20,441 bases of DNA, taken from DATLYF01 sp035575095. Lineage in GTDB: Bacteria; Pseudomonadota; Gammaproteobacteria; Competibacterales; Competibacteraceae. The notes beneath the pieces are model-generated. The model made no database searches. It worked only from the letters and a program-made list of their open reading frames with translations, and was not told where the DNA came from. Of the stretch, positions 6,442 to 13,709 are shown one piece after another (the first letter of the stretch is position 1; the number at the start of each line of letters is the position of its first letter). Position numbers and translations under genes: made by a program. Location of the stretch: positions 1 through 20,441 of the forward strand of contig DATLYF010000131.1 of assembly GCA_035575095.1 (NCBI GenBank), in the 5' to 3' direction.

Positions 6442-6997
6442 GCCGCCACGCCAGCGGCAAAGTCGCCGCCGCCAGCGCCAGTTTCAGCATCTCACCGGCC
6501 AGGAACGGCAGCAGGCCGGCGGCGATGGCCTTCTCCATCCCCACGTGGGCCGCCAGCCAGGTGACGCCGCAGGCAAAGATCACTGCCTCGCCGGCGAGCA
6601 TGGCGGCCAGCGCCCGGGGCAGGCTGCGGTCCCAGCCGCGGCGGGCCAGCCATCCGAGCAGCGCCGTGGCGAGCACAAAGCCCAGCAGGTAGCCGGCCGT
6701 TGGCCCGAGCAGATAGGCCGCACCACCGCCCTGGGCGAACACCGGCAGCCCGGCCGCGCCGGCCAGCAGATAGGCCGTCACCGTGGCCACACCCAGTCCG
6801 GGGCCGTAGGCCATGGCGATGACCAGCACGGCGTAGGTCTGCAGGGTCATGGGCACCGGCCAGAACGGGATCTGGATTCTGGCGCTCAGCGTCAACAGCG
6901 CGACGCCGGCCAGCAGCAGCGCCAGGGCGCGGATGCGGCTGGCGCCGCTCAGCCAGTGCTCGGCCAGGGTGGGACGCAGGGTAGCGGATTGCAGCAT
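6425..6997 (-). CDS. bioY: Biotin uptake S-component BioY
   Basis: BioY is the membrane substrate-binding component for biotin uptake, either alone or with an ECF energy module (none is visible here). The 190-residue protein has about six hydrophobic segments (roughly 22-41, 50-72, 76-90, 92-112, 127-150, 155-183). It carries the family stretches LSARIQIPFWPVPMTLQTYAV'-like near 36-56 and LLGPTAGYLLGFVLA near 91-105, and an acidic residue in the later helices (GEAVIFACGVTW, GEMLKLALA). The ATG at 6997 has CAGGAG 7 bases upstream. It lies 21 bases after a small membrane protein gene, sharing its promoter. Its tail overlaps the end of the GTPase operon on the other strand. Proximity to bioC-bioH suggests a biotin cluster split by that operon; no BirA-type operator was recognised. 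Confidence 0.93.
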   Translation of the reverse strand: MLQSATLRPTLAEHWLSGASRIRALALLLAGVALLTLSARIQIPFWPVPMTLQTYAVLVIAMAYGPGLGVATVTAYLLAGAAGLPVFAQGGGAAYLLGPTAGYLLGFVLATALLGWLARRGWDRSLPRALAAMLAGEAVIFACGVTWLAAHVGMEKAIAAGLLPFLAGEMLKLALAAATLPLAWRLNPPA

Positions 6998-7018
6998 GTC
7001 GGGGCTCCTGGGTTCGCA

Positions 7019-7447
7019 TCAATGGGGTGAATGCCCCACGTCCCGGGCCGGCGGCGTGCCGGGCTCCGGAATCACCGTATCCTGCCATTGCTCGCGGCGG
7101 ATGCGCACGAGATCCAGGATCGACCAGGGGATGATCACCAGCGCCGCCAGCGCCCAGGCCACCAGGTAGTACTGCCAGCCGCCACCGGGGATGAAGGTGG
7201 CGGCGGCAGTGAAGAAGCCGGTCACCCCATAGAAGCGGTAGGCCGCCTGCTGGGTATAGTGGCCCACCCGCGGGTTGGGGTGATGGCGGTTCATGGCATA
7301 GACCAGCATGGAGGCGCCGAACCAGAGGATGAGCAGCGGCACCGGCACCAGCAGGGCGATGATGTTGCCGTAGTTCATCAGGCTGGCGGCCTTGCGCGCC
7401 GAGGCGGCGCTGACCACGCGGGGCGCGGCGGAGGATGGCTCGGACAT
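7019..7447 (-). CDS. Unrecognised three-helix membrane protein upstream of bioY
   Basis: I do not recognise this 142-residue protein. It has a polar N-terminus, three probable membrane helices (about 28-52, 70-86 and 92-114) and a Pro/His-rich C-terminal tail of about 28 residues. The conserved-looking parts are the loop MNRHHPNPRVGHYTQQAAYRFYG'-type segment between helices one and two and IPGGGWQYY before helix three, where clustered His, Asn, Tyr and Gly suggest a binding or structural role. The gene follows a good promoter at 7500-7528 and precedes bioY by 21 bases, so the two are probably one transcript. The leader before the ATG has GGAG about 11 bases upstream, a weak site. It might assist biotin uptake or simply be a neighbour; no function is assigned. 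Confidence 0.75.
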   Translation of the reverse strand: MSEPSSAAPRVVSAASARKAASLMNYGNIIALLVPVPLLILWFGASMLVYAMNRHHPNPRVGHYTQQAAYRFYGVTGFFTAAATFIPGGGWQYYLVAWALAALVIIPWSILDLVRIRREQWQDTVIPEPGTPPARDVGHSPH

Positions 7448-7499
7448 GATGGGCTAGACTCCACTGGCGATCGCCCGGTCGGCGACGCGGGGCAGGGCC

Positions 7500-7528
7500 A
7501 GTATCAGGACCGCCCCGAGCACTGTCAA
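7500..7528 (-). promoter_or_regulatory. Sigma-70 promoter for the membrane protein-bioY operon
   Basis: On the minus strand TTGACA (perfect -35, plus-strand 7523-7528) is followed after exactly 17 bases by GATACT (plus-strand 7500-7505, four of six -10 matches). Start of transcription should be near 7493, about 46 bases before the ATG at 7447. It is the strongest canonical promoter seen in the window. It lies 17 bases upstream of the divergent comF start, so the two directions share a short control region. Confidence 0.75.
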
Positions 7529-7544
7529 CCGAAAAGGACTTCGC

Positions 7545-8261
7545 ATGATTGACCATTGGCTAAAAAAGTTACAGCTCGCGCTGTTCCCATCCCATTGTCT
7601 GTTGTGCGGCGCACCAGGACAAGATACCCGTGATCTCTGCGCCGGTTGCGCCGCCGAGCTGCCGCGTAATCCGATCGCCTGCCCGCGCTGCGCTCTCCCC
7701 CTACCCCATCCCGGCCTGCCCTGCGGCCGCTGCCAGCGCCGCCCGCCGCCGTTCGAGCGCACCATTGCCCCGTTGCGCTATCGCCACCCGGTGGATGCCC
7801 TGATCCGCGACTTCAAGTTCCACGGCCGACTGACGCTGGCGCCACTGCTGGCGGAGCTGCTGGCCGAGGCGGTGACGGCTGCCGCCGTGCCGCGCCCCGA
7901 GGCGCTGCTGCCGGTGCCGCTGCACCCCGCGCGGCTGCGCGAGCGCGGCTTCAACCAGTCGCTCGAGCTGACCCGCCACCTCGGCCGGCGCCTCGCCCTG
8001 CCGCTGCTGCTCGATGGCGTGCAGCGCGTGCGCCCCACCCTCGCGCAGTCCTCAGGGCTCGGTCTACTGGCGCGGCGGCGCAACCTGCGCGGCGCTTTCG
8101 TGGTGACCAAACCGCTGGCGGTGCGCCATCTGGCCATCATCGACGACGTCTATACCAGCGGCAGCACCGTGAGCGAACTGGCCCGCACCCTGCGCCGCGC
8201 CGGGGTGGCGACGCTCCAGGTCTGGGTCTGCGCGCGCACTCCGCCGGCCGGTGATTTGTGA
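7545..8261 (+). CDS. comF: ComF family phosphoribosyltransferase-like protein
   Basis: A 238-residue ComF/GntX protein, a cytosolic PRTase-fold protein linked to DNA uptake (single-strand DNA handling during transformation) in competent bacteria. The N-terminal zinc-ribbon-like part has four CxxC pairs: C18-C21, C32-C35, C46-C49 and C60-C63. The PRTase domain follows, with LLPVPLHPARLRERGFNQSLEL (about 121-142), the hallmark ComF strand and loop, and the PRPP loop IIDDVYTSGST (198-208). Length is normal. The ATG at 7545 has AAAAGGA a few bases upstream. In Pseudomonas comF sits next to the bio genes, so its closeness to bioY and bioH-bioC fits an ancestral bio/comF neighbourhood. It is read toward purH but purH has its own control region after the comF stop. 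Confidence 0.93.
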   Translation: MIDHWLKKLQLALFPSHCLLCGAPGQDTRDLCAGCAAELPRNPIACPRCALPLPHPGLPCGRCQRRPPPFERTIAPLRYRHPVDALIRDFKFHGRLTLAPLLAELLAEAVTAAAVPRPEALLPVPLHPARLRERGFNQSLELTRHLGRRLALPLLLDGVQRVRPTLAQSSGLGLLARRRNLRGAFVVTKPLAVRHLAIIDDVYTSGSTVSELARTLRRAGVATLQVWVCARTPPAGDL

Positions 8262-8269
8262 GCGCCTTC

Positions 8270-8302
8270 AAACGTTTCCCGCAGCGCCACTTCCGGTATA
8301 CT
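8270..8302 (+). promoter_or_regulatory. purH promoter with PurR-like operator
   Basis: AAACGTTT (8270-8277), flanked as TTCAAACGTTTCCC, resembles the PurR operator core CAAACGTTTG of enteric bacteria. A -10 hexamer TATACT (8297-8302, five of six) lies downstream, and the palindrome occupies the -35 area (17-base spacing falls on GTTTCC at 8274-8279), the position for a repressor. The predicted start near 8309 gives a 30-base leader before the purH ATG. It begins only 8 bases after the comF stop. Sequence resemblance is seen; PurR control in this organism is inferred. Confidence 0.5.
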
Positions 8303-8338
8303 GCGCGCCTTCCTGGAACCTGCTGGGATTACCGCGAG

Positions 8339-9913
8339 ATGAGCCAGAACGCCCCCATCGTCATCCGCCGCGCCTTGATCAGCGTCTCCGACAAGACCGG
8401 CATCGTCGACTTCGCCCGCGCCCTGCGTGACTTCGGCGTGGAGATCCTGTCCACCGGCGGCACCGCCCGGTTGCTGGCCGAGCACGGCATCGCGGTGGTG
8501 GAAGTATCGGACTACACCGGCTTTCCGGAGATGATGGACGGCCGCGTCAAGACCCTGCACCCCAAGATTCACGGCGGCCTGCTGGGGCGGCGCGGGATCG
8601 ACGAGGCGGTGATGGCCGCGCACGGCATCCCGCCCATCGACCTGGTGGCGGTCAACCTCTATCCCTTCGAGGCCACCGTGGCCCGGCCCGGCTGCGACCT
8701 GGGGACGGCCATCGAGAACATCGACATCGGCGGCCCCACTATGCTGCGCGCCGCCGCCAAGAACCACGCCGGCGTGGCGGTGGTGGTGGACGCCGCCGAC
8801 TATGGCCGCATCGTCGCCGAGATGCGCGCCAACGGCGGGGCGCTCGGTCAGGCCACGCGCTTCGAGCTGGCGGTCAAGACCTTCGAGCACACCGCCCGCT
8901 ACGACGGCATGATCGCCAACTATCTGGGTCGTCTGGTGGCCAACGGCAGCCCCGCGTTCCCGCGCACCTACAACCTGCAGTTGCGCAAGGCCCAGGACCT
9001 GCGCTACGGCGAGAACCCGCACCAGCAGGCGGCGTTCTACGTCGAGCACGCCCCGCGCGAGGCAGCGGTAGCCACCGCCCGCCAGTTGCAGGGCAAGGAG
9101 CTGTCCTTCAACAACATCGCCGACACCGATGCCGCCCTGGAATGCGTCAAGCAGTTCGATGTGCCGGCCTGCGTCATCGTCAAGCACGCCAACCCCTGCG
9201 GCGTGGCGCTCGGCCAGGACATCCGCGCTGCCTACGAGCGGGCCTACCGGACCGATCCCACCTCGGCCTTCGGCGGCATCATCGCCTTCAACCGCGAGCT
9301 CGATGCCGCCACCGCCCAGGCCATCGTCGAGCGCCAGTTCGTCGAGGTGATCATCGCCCCCACGGTGAGCGAGCAAGCCCTGGCGGTGACCCGCGCCAAG
9401 CAGAGCGTGCGCGTGCTGGCCTGCGGCCAGTGGGCGGAGGCGGTGCCGGGCTGGGACTACAAGCGGGTCAACGGCGGCCTGCTGGTGCAGGACCGGGATC
9501 TGGGCGCGGTCGGTGCGGCTGACCTCAAGGTGGTCAGCAAGCGCCCTCCCAGCGCGCAGGAGCTCCAGGACCTGCTGTTCGCCTGGAAGGTGGTGAAGTT
9601 CGTCAAGTCCAACGCCATCGTCTACTGTAAGGACGGCATGACCATCGGCATCGGCGCCGGGCAGATGAGCCGCGTCTATTCGGCCAGGATCGCCGGCATC
9701 AAGGCCGCCGACGAGGGCCTGCAGGTGGCCGGCTCGGTGATGGCCTCGGATGCCTTCTTCCCCTTCCGCGATGGCATCGATGCCGCGGCGGCTGCCGGCA
9801 TCACCGCGGTGATCCAGCCGGGCGGCTCGCTGCGCGACGCGGAGGTGATCGCCGCCGCCGACGAGCACGGCCTGGCCATGGTGTTCACCGGCATGCGGCA
9901 TTTCCGGCACTGA
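8339..9913 (+). CDS. purH: Bifunctional AICAR transformylase / IMP cyclohydrolase PurH
   Basis: PurH performs the last two steps of purine synthesis, formylating AICAR with 10-formyl-tetrahydrofolate and closing the ring to IMP. The 524-residue length is standard. The N-terminal MGS-like cyclohydrolase domain starts at RRALISVSDKTGIVDFA with STGGTA at 39-44 and GRVKTLHPKIHGGLL further on; the transformylase domain has the catalytic VKHANPCG (Lys282-His283) and SNAIVYCKDG, GIGAGQMSRV, and a C-terminal VIQPGGSLRD...GMRHFRH. I used the ATG at 8339; extending upstream to 8258 would enter the promoter and comF. Usually purD follows purH directly in gammaproteobacteria, but here two unrelated genes intervene. 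A strong hairpin lies just past the stop. Confidence 0.97.
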   Translation: MSQNAPIVIRRALISVSDKTGIVDFARALRDFGVEILSTGGTARLLAEHGIAVVEVSDYTGFPEMMDGRVKTLHPKIHGGLLGRRGIDEAVMAAHGIPPIDLVAVNLYPFEATVARPGCDLGTAIENIDIGGPTMLRAAAKNHAGVAVVVDAADYGRIVAEMRANGGALGQATRFELAVKTFEHTARYDGMIANYLGRLVANGSPAFPRTYNLQLRKAQDLRYGENPHQQAAFYVEHAPREAAVATARQLQGKELSFNNIADTDAALECVKQFDVPACVIVKHANPCGVALGQDIRAAYERAYRTDPTSAFGGIIAFNRELDAATAQAIVERQFVEVIIAPTVSEQALAVTRAKQSVRVLACGQWAEAVPGWDYKRVNGGLLVQDRDLGAVGAADLKVVSKRPPSAQELQDLLFAWKVVKFVKSNAIVYCKDGMTIGIGAGQMSRVYSARIAGIKAADEGLQVAGSVMASDAFFPFRDGIDAAAAAGITAVIQPGGSLRDAEVIAAADEHGLAMVFTGMRHFRH

Positions 9914-9920
9914 GCGCCGG

Positions 9921-9960
9921 GGCGAGGGCATCAGCACCACCCCTCCGCGATGCCTTCGCC
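9921..9960. terminator. Hairpin in the convergent purH / FAD-oxidoreductase gap
   Basis: GGCGAGGGCATC (9921-9932) can pair with GATGCCTTCGCC (9949-9960) over 12 base pairs with one G-U wobble, around a 16-base loop. It starts 7 bases after the purH stop and lies 31 bases before the end of the opposite-strand gene. There is no T-run on either side, so it is not a textbook intrinsic terminator; it may slow or protect transcripts from both sides or help another factor. Confidence 0.45.
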
Positions 9961-9991
9961 ATATCGATAAGGTTCGGCGCACCGACCTCTC

Positions 9992-11407
9992 TCAGGCCGG
10001 TTTGATGTTGCGGTTGGTGCGAAAGACGTTCTGCGGATCCCATCTGCTCTTGATCTCGGCCAGCCGCTGGAGTGCCTTGCCAAGCGCCGCCTCGGTGCGC
10101 TCAGCGCCTTCATCCTCGGTCAGGAAGTTGATGTACGTGCCGCCGGTCGAAAAGCGCTTCATGTCGTTCCATGCCGCGCGGGCCCATTCGATGTTCGTCT
10201 CGTCGTCGTCCGCCCGCTCCCAGGAGCCCGCCACGTTGAGCACGTAGCGCGCGTCGCGGTTGCCAACGGGCGAGTAATCCTCGTTGAGTCGGTTCAGGGC
10301 CCCTTCGATCTGGAACAGGATCACGGCCGAGTGCGGCGAGCGGATTCTTGCCGCATGCTCGATAACCCTCTCGCACAGAGCCGGTTCGATGCGCGGCAGG
10401 TACTCGCTCTTCCAGTAATAGCGGCGGCCCTTTGGCTGTGTCGCATCGAGCAGTGACTGCAGCTGCGCATACGGCCGGCGTACGAGCACGTCACCGATCG
10501 GCTTGCCAAACGACTTGATGGGCGCGACGGCTTGCTCGCCCTCCTCCGGTCTCCCGGTATGGCAGGCGAGCAATGCCACGATCGGCTTGCCATGGCTGTC
10601 CTTCGGCAGCCACGGTGCGGGAGGCGCCGGGCGCATGAGCGCGACGAGCGTGAGCTCGGGTGGAGCCTCCGCGGTGAGGGTCCGGTACAGCTCGAGCACC
10701 TTGGGCGCTTCGGCTGCGGGCCAGGCCACGACCCCACCGACGATCTCCGGTCCGACGGGATGGAGCACGTACTCGATCCCGGTCACGACGCCGAAGTTTC
10801 CACCACCGCCCCGCAGACCCCAGAAGAGGTCCGCGTTCTCGTCGCTGCTCGCGCGCACCAGTCGTGCCTCGGCGGTCACGACGTCCATGCCGATAACGTT
10901 GTCTGCCGTCCAGCCCCACCGCCTCGTGAGGTAGCCGAAGCCGCCGCCCAAGGTGAGTCCGGCGATGCCGGTGAGCGAAATGAAACCGAGCACGGCCGCG
11001 AGCCCGTGCACCTGCGTTTCACGATCCACGTCGCCGAGAAGACAACCCGCCTGCGCGTGGGCGACCCGTCTTTGGCGATCGATCCATACGCCGCGCATGA
11101 GCGACATATCGAGCATCAGTGCGCCGTCCGCCGCGGCCAGGCCAGCGATATTGTGTCCTCCGCCCTTGATGCAGAGCAGGAGGTTGTTTTCGCGCGCAAA
11201 GCGCACGCACTCGATCACGTCGGCGCTGCCCAGGCAGCGCACGACAACGGCAGGCTTTCTATCGATCATGCTGTTCCAGACGGTTCGCGCCTCCTCGTAG
11301 CCTGCCTCGCCAGGCGCGAGCACCGGCCCGCGGAGCCGCATCTTCCAACTGTTGAGCACGTCCTGCGTCAGGTCAATCCCGTGGCCATCCAGCGTTTTCG
11401 CTCTCAT
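9992..11407 (-). CDS. Berberine-bridge-type FAD-linked oxidoreductase
   Basis: A 471-residue member of the FAD_binding_4 plus BBE family, which oxidises varied substrates (sugars, alkaloid-like or aromatic compounds) using oxygen as acceptor. The PP-loop region LCIKGGGHNIAG (78-89) contains His85, the likely 8-alpha-histidyl FAD link. VLGFISLTGIAGLTLGGGFGYL (about 139-160) is the second FAD motif; the Cys that gives a second covalent link in bicovalent members is absent at that spot, so a single link is expected. The C-terminal BBE segment is GGTYINFLTEDEG... to WDPQNVFRTNRNIKP. AGGAGGT 8 bases before the ATG at 11407 is a strong site. No signal peptide. It is divergent from an HxlR regulator, its probable controller. 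Codon choice (more TCG, ACG, GCG, fewer GCC/CTG runs) looks different by eye from neighbours. Substrate unknown. Confidence 0.9.
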   Translation of the reverse strand: MRAKTLDGHGIDLTQDVLNSWKMRLRGPVLAPGEAGYEEARTVWNSMIDRKPAVVVRCLGSADVIECVRFARENNLLLCIKGGGHNIAGLAAADGALMLDMSLMRGVWIDRQRRVAHAQAGCLLGDVDRETQVHGLAAVLGFISLTGIAGLTLGGGFGYLTRRWGWTADNVIGMDVVTAEARLVRASSDENADLFWGLRGGGGNFGVVTGIEYVLHPVGPEIVGGVVAWPAAEAPKVLELYRTLTAEAPPELTLVALMRPAPPAPWLPKDSHGKPIVALLACHTGRPEEGEQAVAPIKSFGKPIGDVLVRRPYAQLQSLLDATQPKGRRYYWKSEYLPRIEPALCERVIEHAARIRSPHSAVILFQIEGALNRLNEDYSPVGNRDARYVLNVAGSWERADDDETNIEWARAAWNDMKRFSTGGTYINFLTEDEGAERTEAALGKALQRLAEIKSRWDPQNVFRTNRNIKPA

Positions 11408-11516
11408 GGGCAGACCTCCTGTGATTGCTGTTTGAGGTGTGCGCGTATCTCATCGTCCGAGTCTCCTTACTGGACTTGCGCCAATACCATTTTCGAAACG
11501 GCCATCAAATCAACAA

Positions 11517-11531
11517 GTTCAATATCTGAAC
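11517..11531. promoter_or_regulatory. Candidate operator in the divergent oxidoreductase/hxlR gap
   Basis: GTTCA-ATATC-TGAAC is a 15-base inverted repeat near the middle of the 235-base gap (11408-11642), the longest gene-free stretch in the window. The gap is visibly AT-richer than its surroundings. HxlR-family proteins usually bind short palindromes in divergent promoters. A TACTAT hexamer at 11545-11550 could be a -10 toward hxlR, but no matching -35 is visible. Assignment is a guess from position and symmetry. Confidence 0.35.
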
Positions 11532-11642
11532 CGGTATCGCCTGCTACTATTCAAGAGAACGACAACCGCCAGTGATTGCAGCGCCCTGAAGCAGTCCAGT
11601 TTCTGGGCTTCATCCGCCGGCGATGCAGCGGAGGCCAGGCGC

Positions 11643-12374
11643 ATGACGAAGGGTTATGGTCAGTTCTGTCCGGTCGCCAAGGCCGCTGAGGTCATCTGCA
11701 ACCGCTGGACGCCTCTGATCTTGCGCGAGCTGATGTTCGGCAATCAGCACTTCAATGCCATTGCCCGCGGCGTGCCGCTCATGTCCCGCAGCCTGCTGGC
11801 CCAGCGCCTGCGCGAGCTGGAGGACGCCGGCGTGGTGAGCCACAGCGCCGACGACACGGGGACCGTCCACGAGTACCGCCTGACGCCCGCCGGCGAGGCA
11901 CTGCGGCCGATCATCGAGCAGATGGGGGTGTGGGCCCAGCGCTGGGGCCGGGGCCGGCTCGAAGAGCAGGACCTGGACGACACCCTGCTGATGTGGGGCG
12001 TGCAGCGCCGCATCAAGCATGCCGCCCTGCCGCCGCGCCGGGTGGTGCTGCGCTTCGATTTCCGCGGTCTCAGGCGGGGGCGGGTGGCACAGCGCTGCTG
12101 GTGGCTGATCCTCGACGGCGATGCCGTGGACCTGTGTCTGAAGGACCCGGGTTTCGAGGTGGATGCGGTGATCGCTGCCGACCTGGGCGCCTTCACCCGG
12201 GTGTGGTTGGGGCATACCGCGCTGCAGGCCGCCCTGCGCGCTGGTGACATCGCGTTTGCCGGCCCGCGCGAGCTGACCCGCCAGGTGCCCGAGTGGCTCT
12301 ATCTGAACGGCGAACTCAAGTACCGTATGGGTATCTACGTGCCGGGGCGAGAGCTGGACGAGCTGCTAGAATAG
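11643..12374 (+). CDS. HxlR-family winged-helix transcription regulator with long C-terminal domain
   Basis: A 243-residue regulator. Residues 1-100 are a classical HxlR domain: FCPVAKAAEVICNRWTPLIL (helix and conserved Trp), ELMFGNQHFNAIARGVPLMSRSLLAQRLRELEDAGVV (recognition helix and wing), then VHEYRLTPAGEAL. Cys9, at the position of the redox-sensing Cys in HypR/YodB-type members, and Cys19 are both present, so it may sense oxidants or electrophiles. Residues about 110-243 form an additional domain not found in the short HxlR proteins; it has the look of an SCP2-like ligand-binding fold but I am unsure. GGAGG 8 bases before the ATG at 11643 fixes the start; codons upstream in frame belong to the intergenic region. 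It is divergent from the FAD oxidoreductase, its likely target. Confidence 0.9.
   Translation: MTKGYGQFCPVAKAAEVICNRWTPLILRELMFGNQHFNAIARGVPLMSRSLLAQRLRELEDAGVVSHSADDTGTVHEYRLTPAGEALRPIIEQMGVWAQRWGRGRLEEQDLDDTLLMWGVQRRIKHAALPPRRVVLRFDFRGLRRGRVAQRCWWLILDGDAVDLCLKDPGFEVDAVIAADLGAFTRVWLGHTALQAALRAGDIAFAGPRELTRQVPEWLYLNGELKYRMGIYVPGRELDELLE
12364..12372 (+). promoter_or_regulatory. Extended -10 element for purD
   Basis: TGCTAGAAT (12364-12372) matches the extended -10 pattern TGnTAnAAT and spans the last codons of hxlR. No -35 hexamer is visible, as is usual for extended -10 promoters. Transcription would start near 12379, 33 bases before the purD ATG, letting purD be expressed apart from purH. 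Confidence 0.4.
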
Positions 12375-12411
12375 CGCCCTCGTCTTCCACAGCAGTCCCC
12401 GAGGAGTCCCC

Positions 12412-13695
12412 ATGCAGGTTCTGGTGATTGGTAGCGGCGGCCGCGAGCATGCCCTGAGCTGGAAGGTGGCGCAGTCGCCGCACGTCGCAAGGGTCTACGT
12501 CGCCCCCGGCAATCCCGGCACCGCCCGTGAGCCCAAGTGTGAGAACGTGGCGATCAGAGCCGACGACATCGCCGCCCTCACCGCCTTCGCCCGCGCGCAG
12601 GCCATCGATCTGACCATCGTCGGTCCCGAGGCGCCGCTGGTGCAAGGGGTGGTGGACGCTTTCCGCGCCGCCGGCCTGGCGATCTTCGGCCCCAGCGCCG
12701 CCGCCGCCCAGCTGGAGGGCTCCAAGAGCTTCGCCAAGGACTTCCTGGCCCGCCACCGCATCCCCACCGCCGCCTACCGGGTGTTCAGCGAGGTCGAGCC
12801 GGCGCTGGCCTATGTCCGCCAGCAGGGCGCGCCCATTGTGATCAAGGCCGACGGTCTGGCCGCCGGCAAGGGTGTGGTGGTGGCTCAGACCCTGAGCGAG
12901 GCCGAGGCGGCGGTACGCGACATGCTCGGCGGCCAGGCTTTTGGCGCCGCCGGCAGCCGGGTGGTGATCGAGGAGTTCATGGCCGGCGAGGAGGCCAGCT
13001 TCATCGTCATGGTGGACGGCACGCACGTGCTGCCCATGGCCTCCAGTCAGGACCACAAGCGCGTCGGCGACGGTGACACTGGCCCCAACACCGGCGGCAT
13101 GGGCGCCTACTCGCCCGCGCCGGTGATCACCCCGGAGCTGCACCAGCGCATCATGGAGCAGGTGATCCTGCCCACGGTGCGCGGCATGGCCGCCGACGGC
13201 ATGCCCTATACCGGCTTCCTCTACGCCGGGCTGATGATCACCCCCGCCGGCCAGCCCAAGGTAGTGGAGTTCAACTGCCGCTTCGGCGACCCGGAAACCC
13301 AGCCGATCATGCTGCGCCTGCGCTCCGACCTGGTGGAGCTGGTGCAGGCTGCCCTAGCAGGCCATCTCGACCAGATCTCTGCCGAGTGGGATCCGCGTCC
13401 GGCCTTGGGCGTGGTACTGGCCGCCGCCGGCTACCCGGGCGAGCCGCGCAAGGGCGATGCCATCGCCGGCCTGGACGGCGACTTCGGCGCGGATGTCAAG
13501 GTGTTCCACGCCGGCACCGCCGAGCGGGATGGCGCCATGGTCACCAGCGGCGGCCGGGTGCTGTGCGTGACCGCCTTGGGCGCTACGGTGGCTGCAGCCC
13601 AGGCCAATGCCTATGCGGCGGCGCAGCGGATCTCCTGGGACGGCATGTTCTACCGCCGCGACATCGGCTATCAGGCCATCGCCCGCGGCGCCTGA
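12412..13695 (+). CDS. purD: Phosphoribosylamine-glycine ligase PurD (GARS)
   Basis: PurD joins glycine to phosphoribosylamine with ATP, the second step of purine synthesis; cytosolic. At 427 residues it is full length. It opens with MQVLVIGSGGREHAL, the GARS N-terminal signature, then PGNPGTA, VGPEAPLVQGVVD, and the ATP-grasp core: SKSFAKDFLARHRIPTA, PIVIKADGLAAGKGVVVA (lysine and Gly-rich loop), VVIEEFMAGEEASF and the catalytic SQDHKRVGDGDTGPNTGGMGAYSP. Metal-binding EFNCRFGDPETQ lies near 285. GAGGAG is 6 bases before the ATG. hemF begins 14 bases after the stop. It is separated from purH by the FAD oxidoreductase/HxlR pair, which is unusual. Confidence 0.97.
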   Translation: MQVLVIGSGGREHALSWKVAQSPHVARVYVAPGNPGTAREPKCENVAIRADDIAALTAFARAQAIDLTIVGPEAPLVQGVVDAFRAAGLAIFGPSAAAAQLEGSKSFAKDFLARHRIPTAAYRVFSEVEPALAYVRQQGAPIVIKADGLAAGKGVVVAQTLSEAEAAVRDMLGGQAFGAAGSRVVIEEFMAGEEASFIVMVDGTHVLPMASSQDHKRVGDGDTGPNTGGMGAYSPAPVITPELHQRIMEQVILPTVRGMAADGMPYTGFLYAGLMITPAGQPKVVEFNCRFGDPETQPIMLRLRSDLVELVQAALAGHLDQISAEWDPRPALGVVLAAAGYPGEPRKGDAIAGLDGDFGADVKVFHAGTAERDGAMVTSGGRVLCVTALGATVAAAQANAYAAAQRISWDGMFYRRDIGYQAIARGA

Positions 13696-13709
13696 GGTGA
13701 GGATCGACC

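Noticed and set aside
7454..7546. A 30-codon minus-strand frame (starts MRSPFRLTVLGAVLILALP) that looks like a tiny membrane peptide
   Set aside because: It coincides with the TTGACA-17-GATACT promoter of the next gene, has no ribosome site, and its ATG overlaps the comF start codon.
8150..9982. Very long open frame (about 610 codons) on the minus strand across purH
   Set aside because: A GC-rich antisense shadow of purH; composition is His/Gly/Val-rich low complexity with no domain, and it spans the comF end, the purH promoter and the hairpin.
11469..11600. ACTGGACT and AGTCCAGT, an 8-base inverted pair 117 bases apart in the oxidoreductase/hxlR gap
   Set aside because: A match this short is likely by chance in a gap of this size and the flanks do not extend it.
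12316..13143. Minus-strand open frame across purD
   Set aside because: Antisense shadow with His/Gly/Ala-rich content and no start signal; purD is unambiguous on the plus strand.
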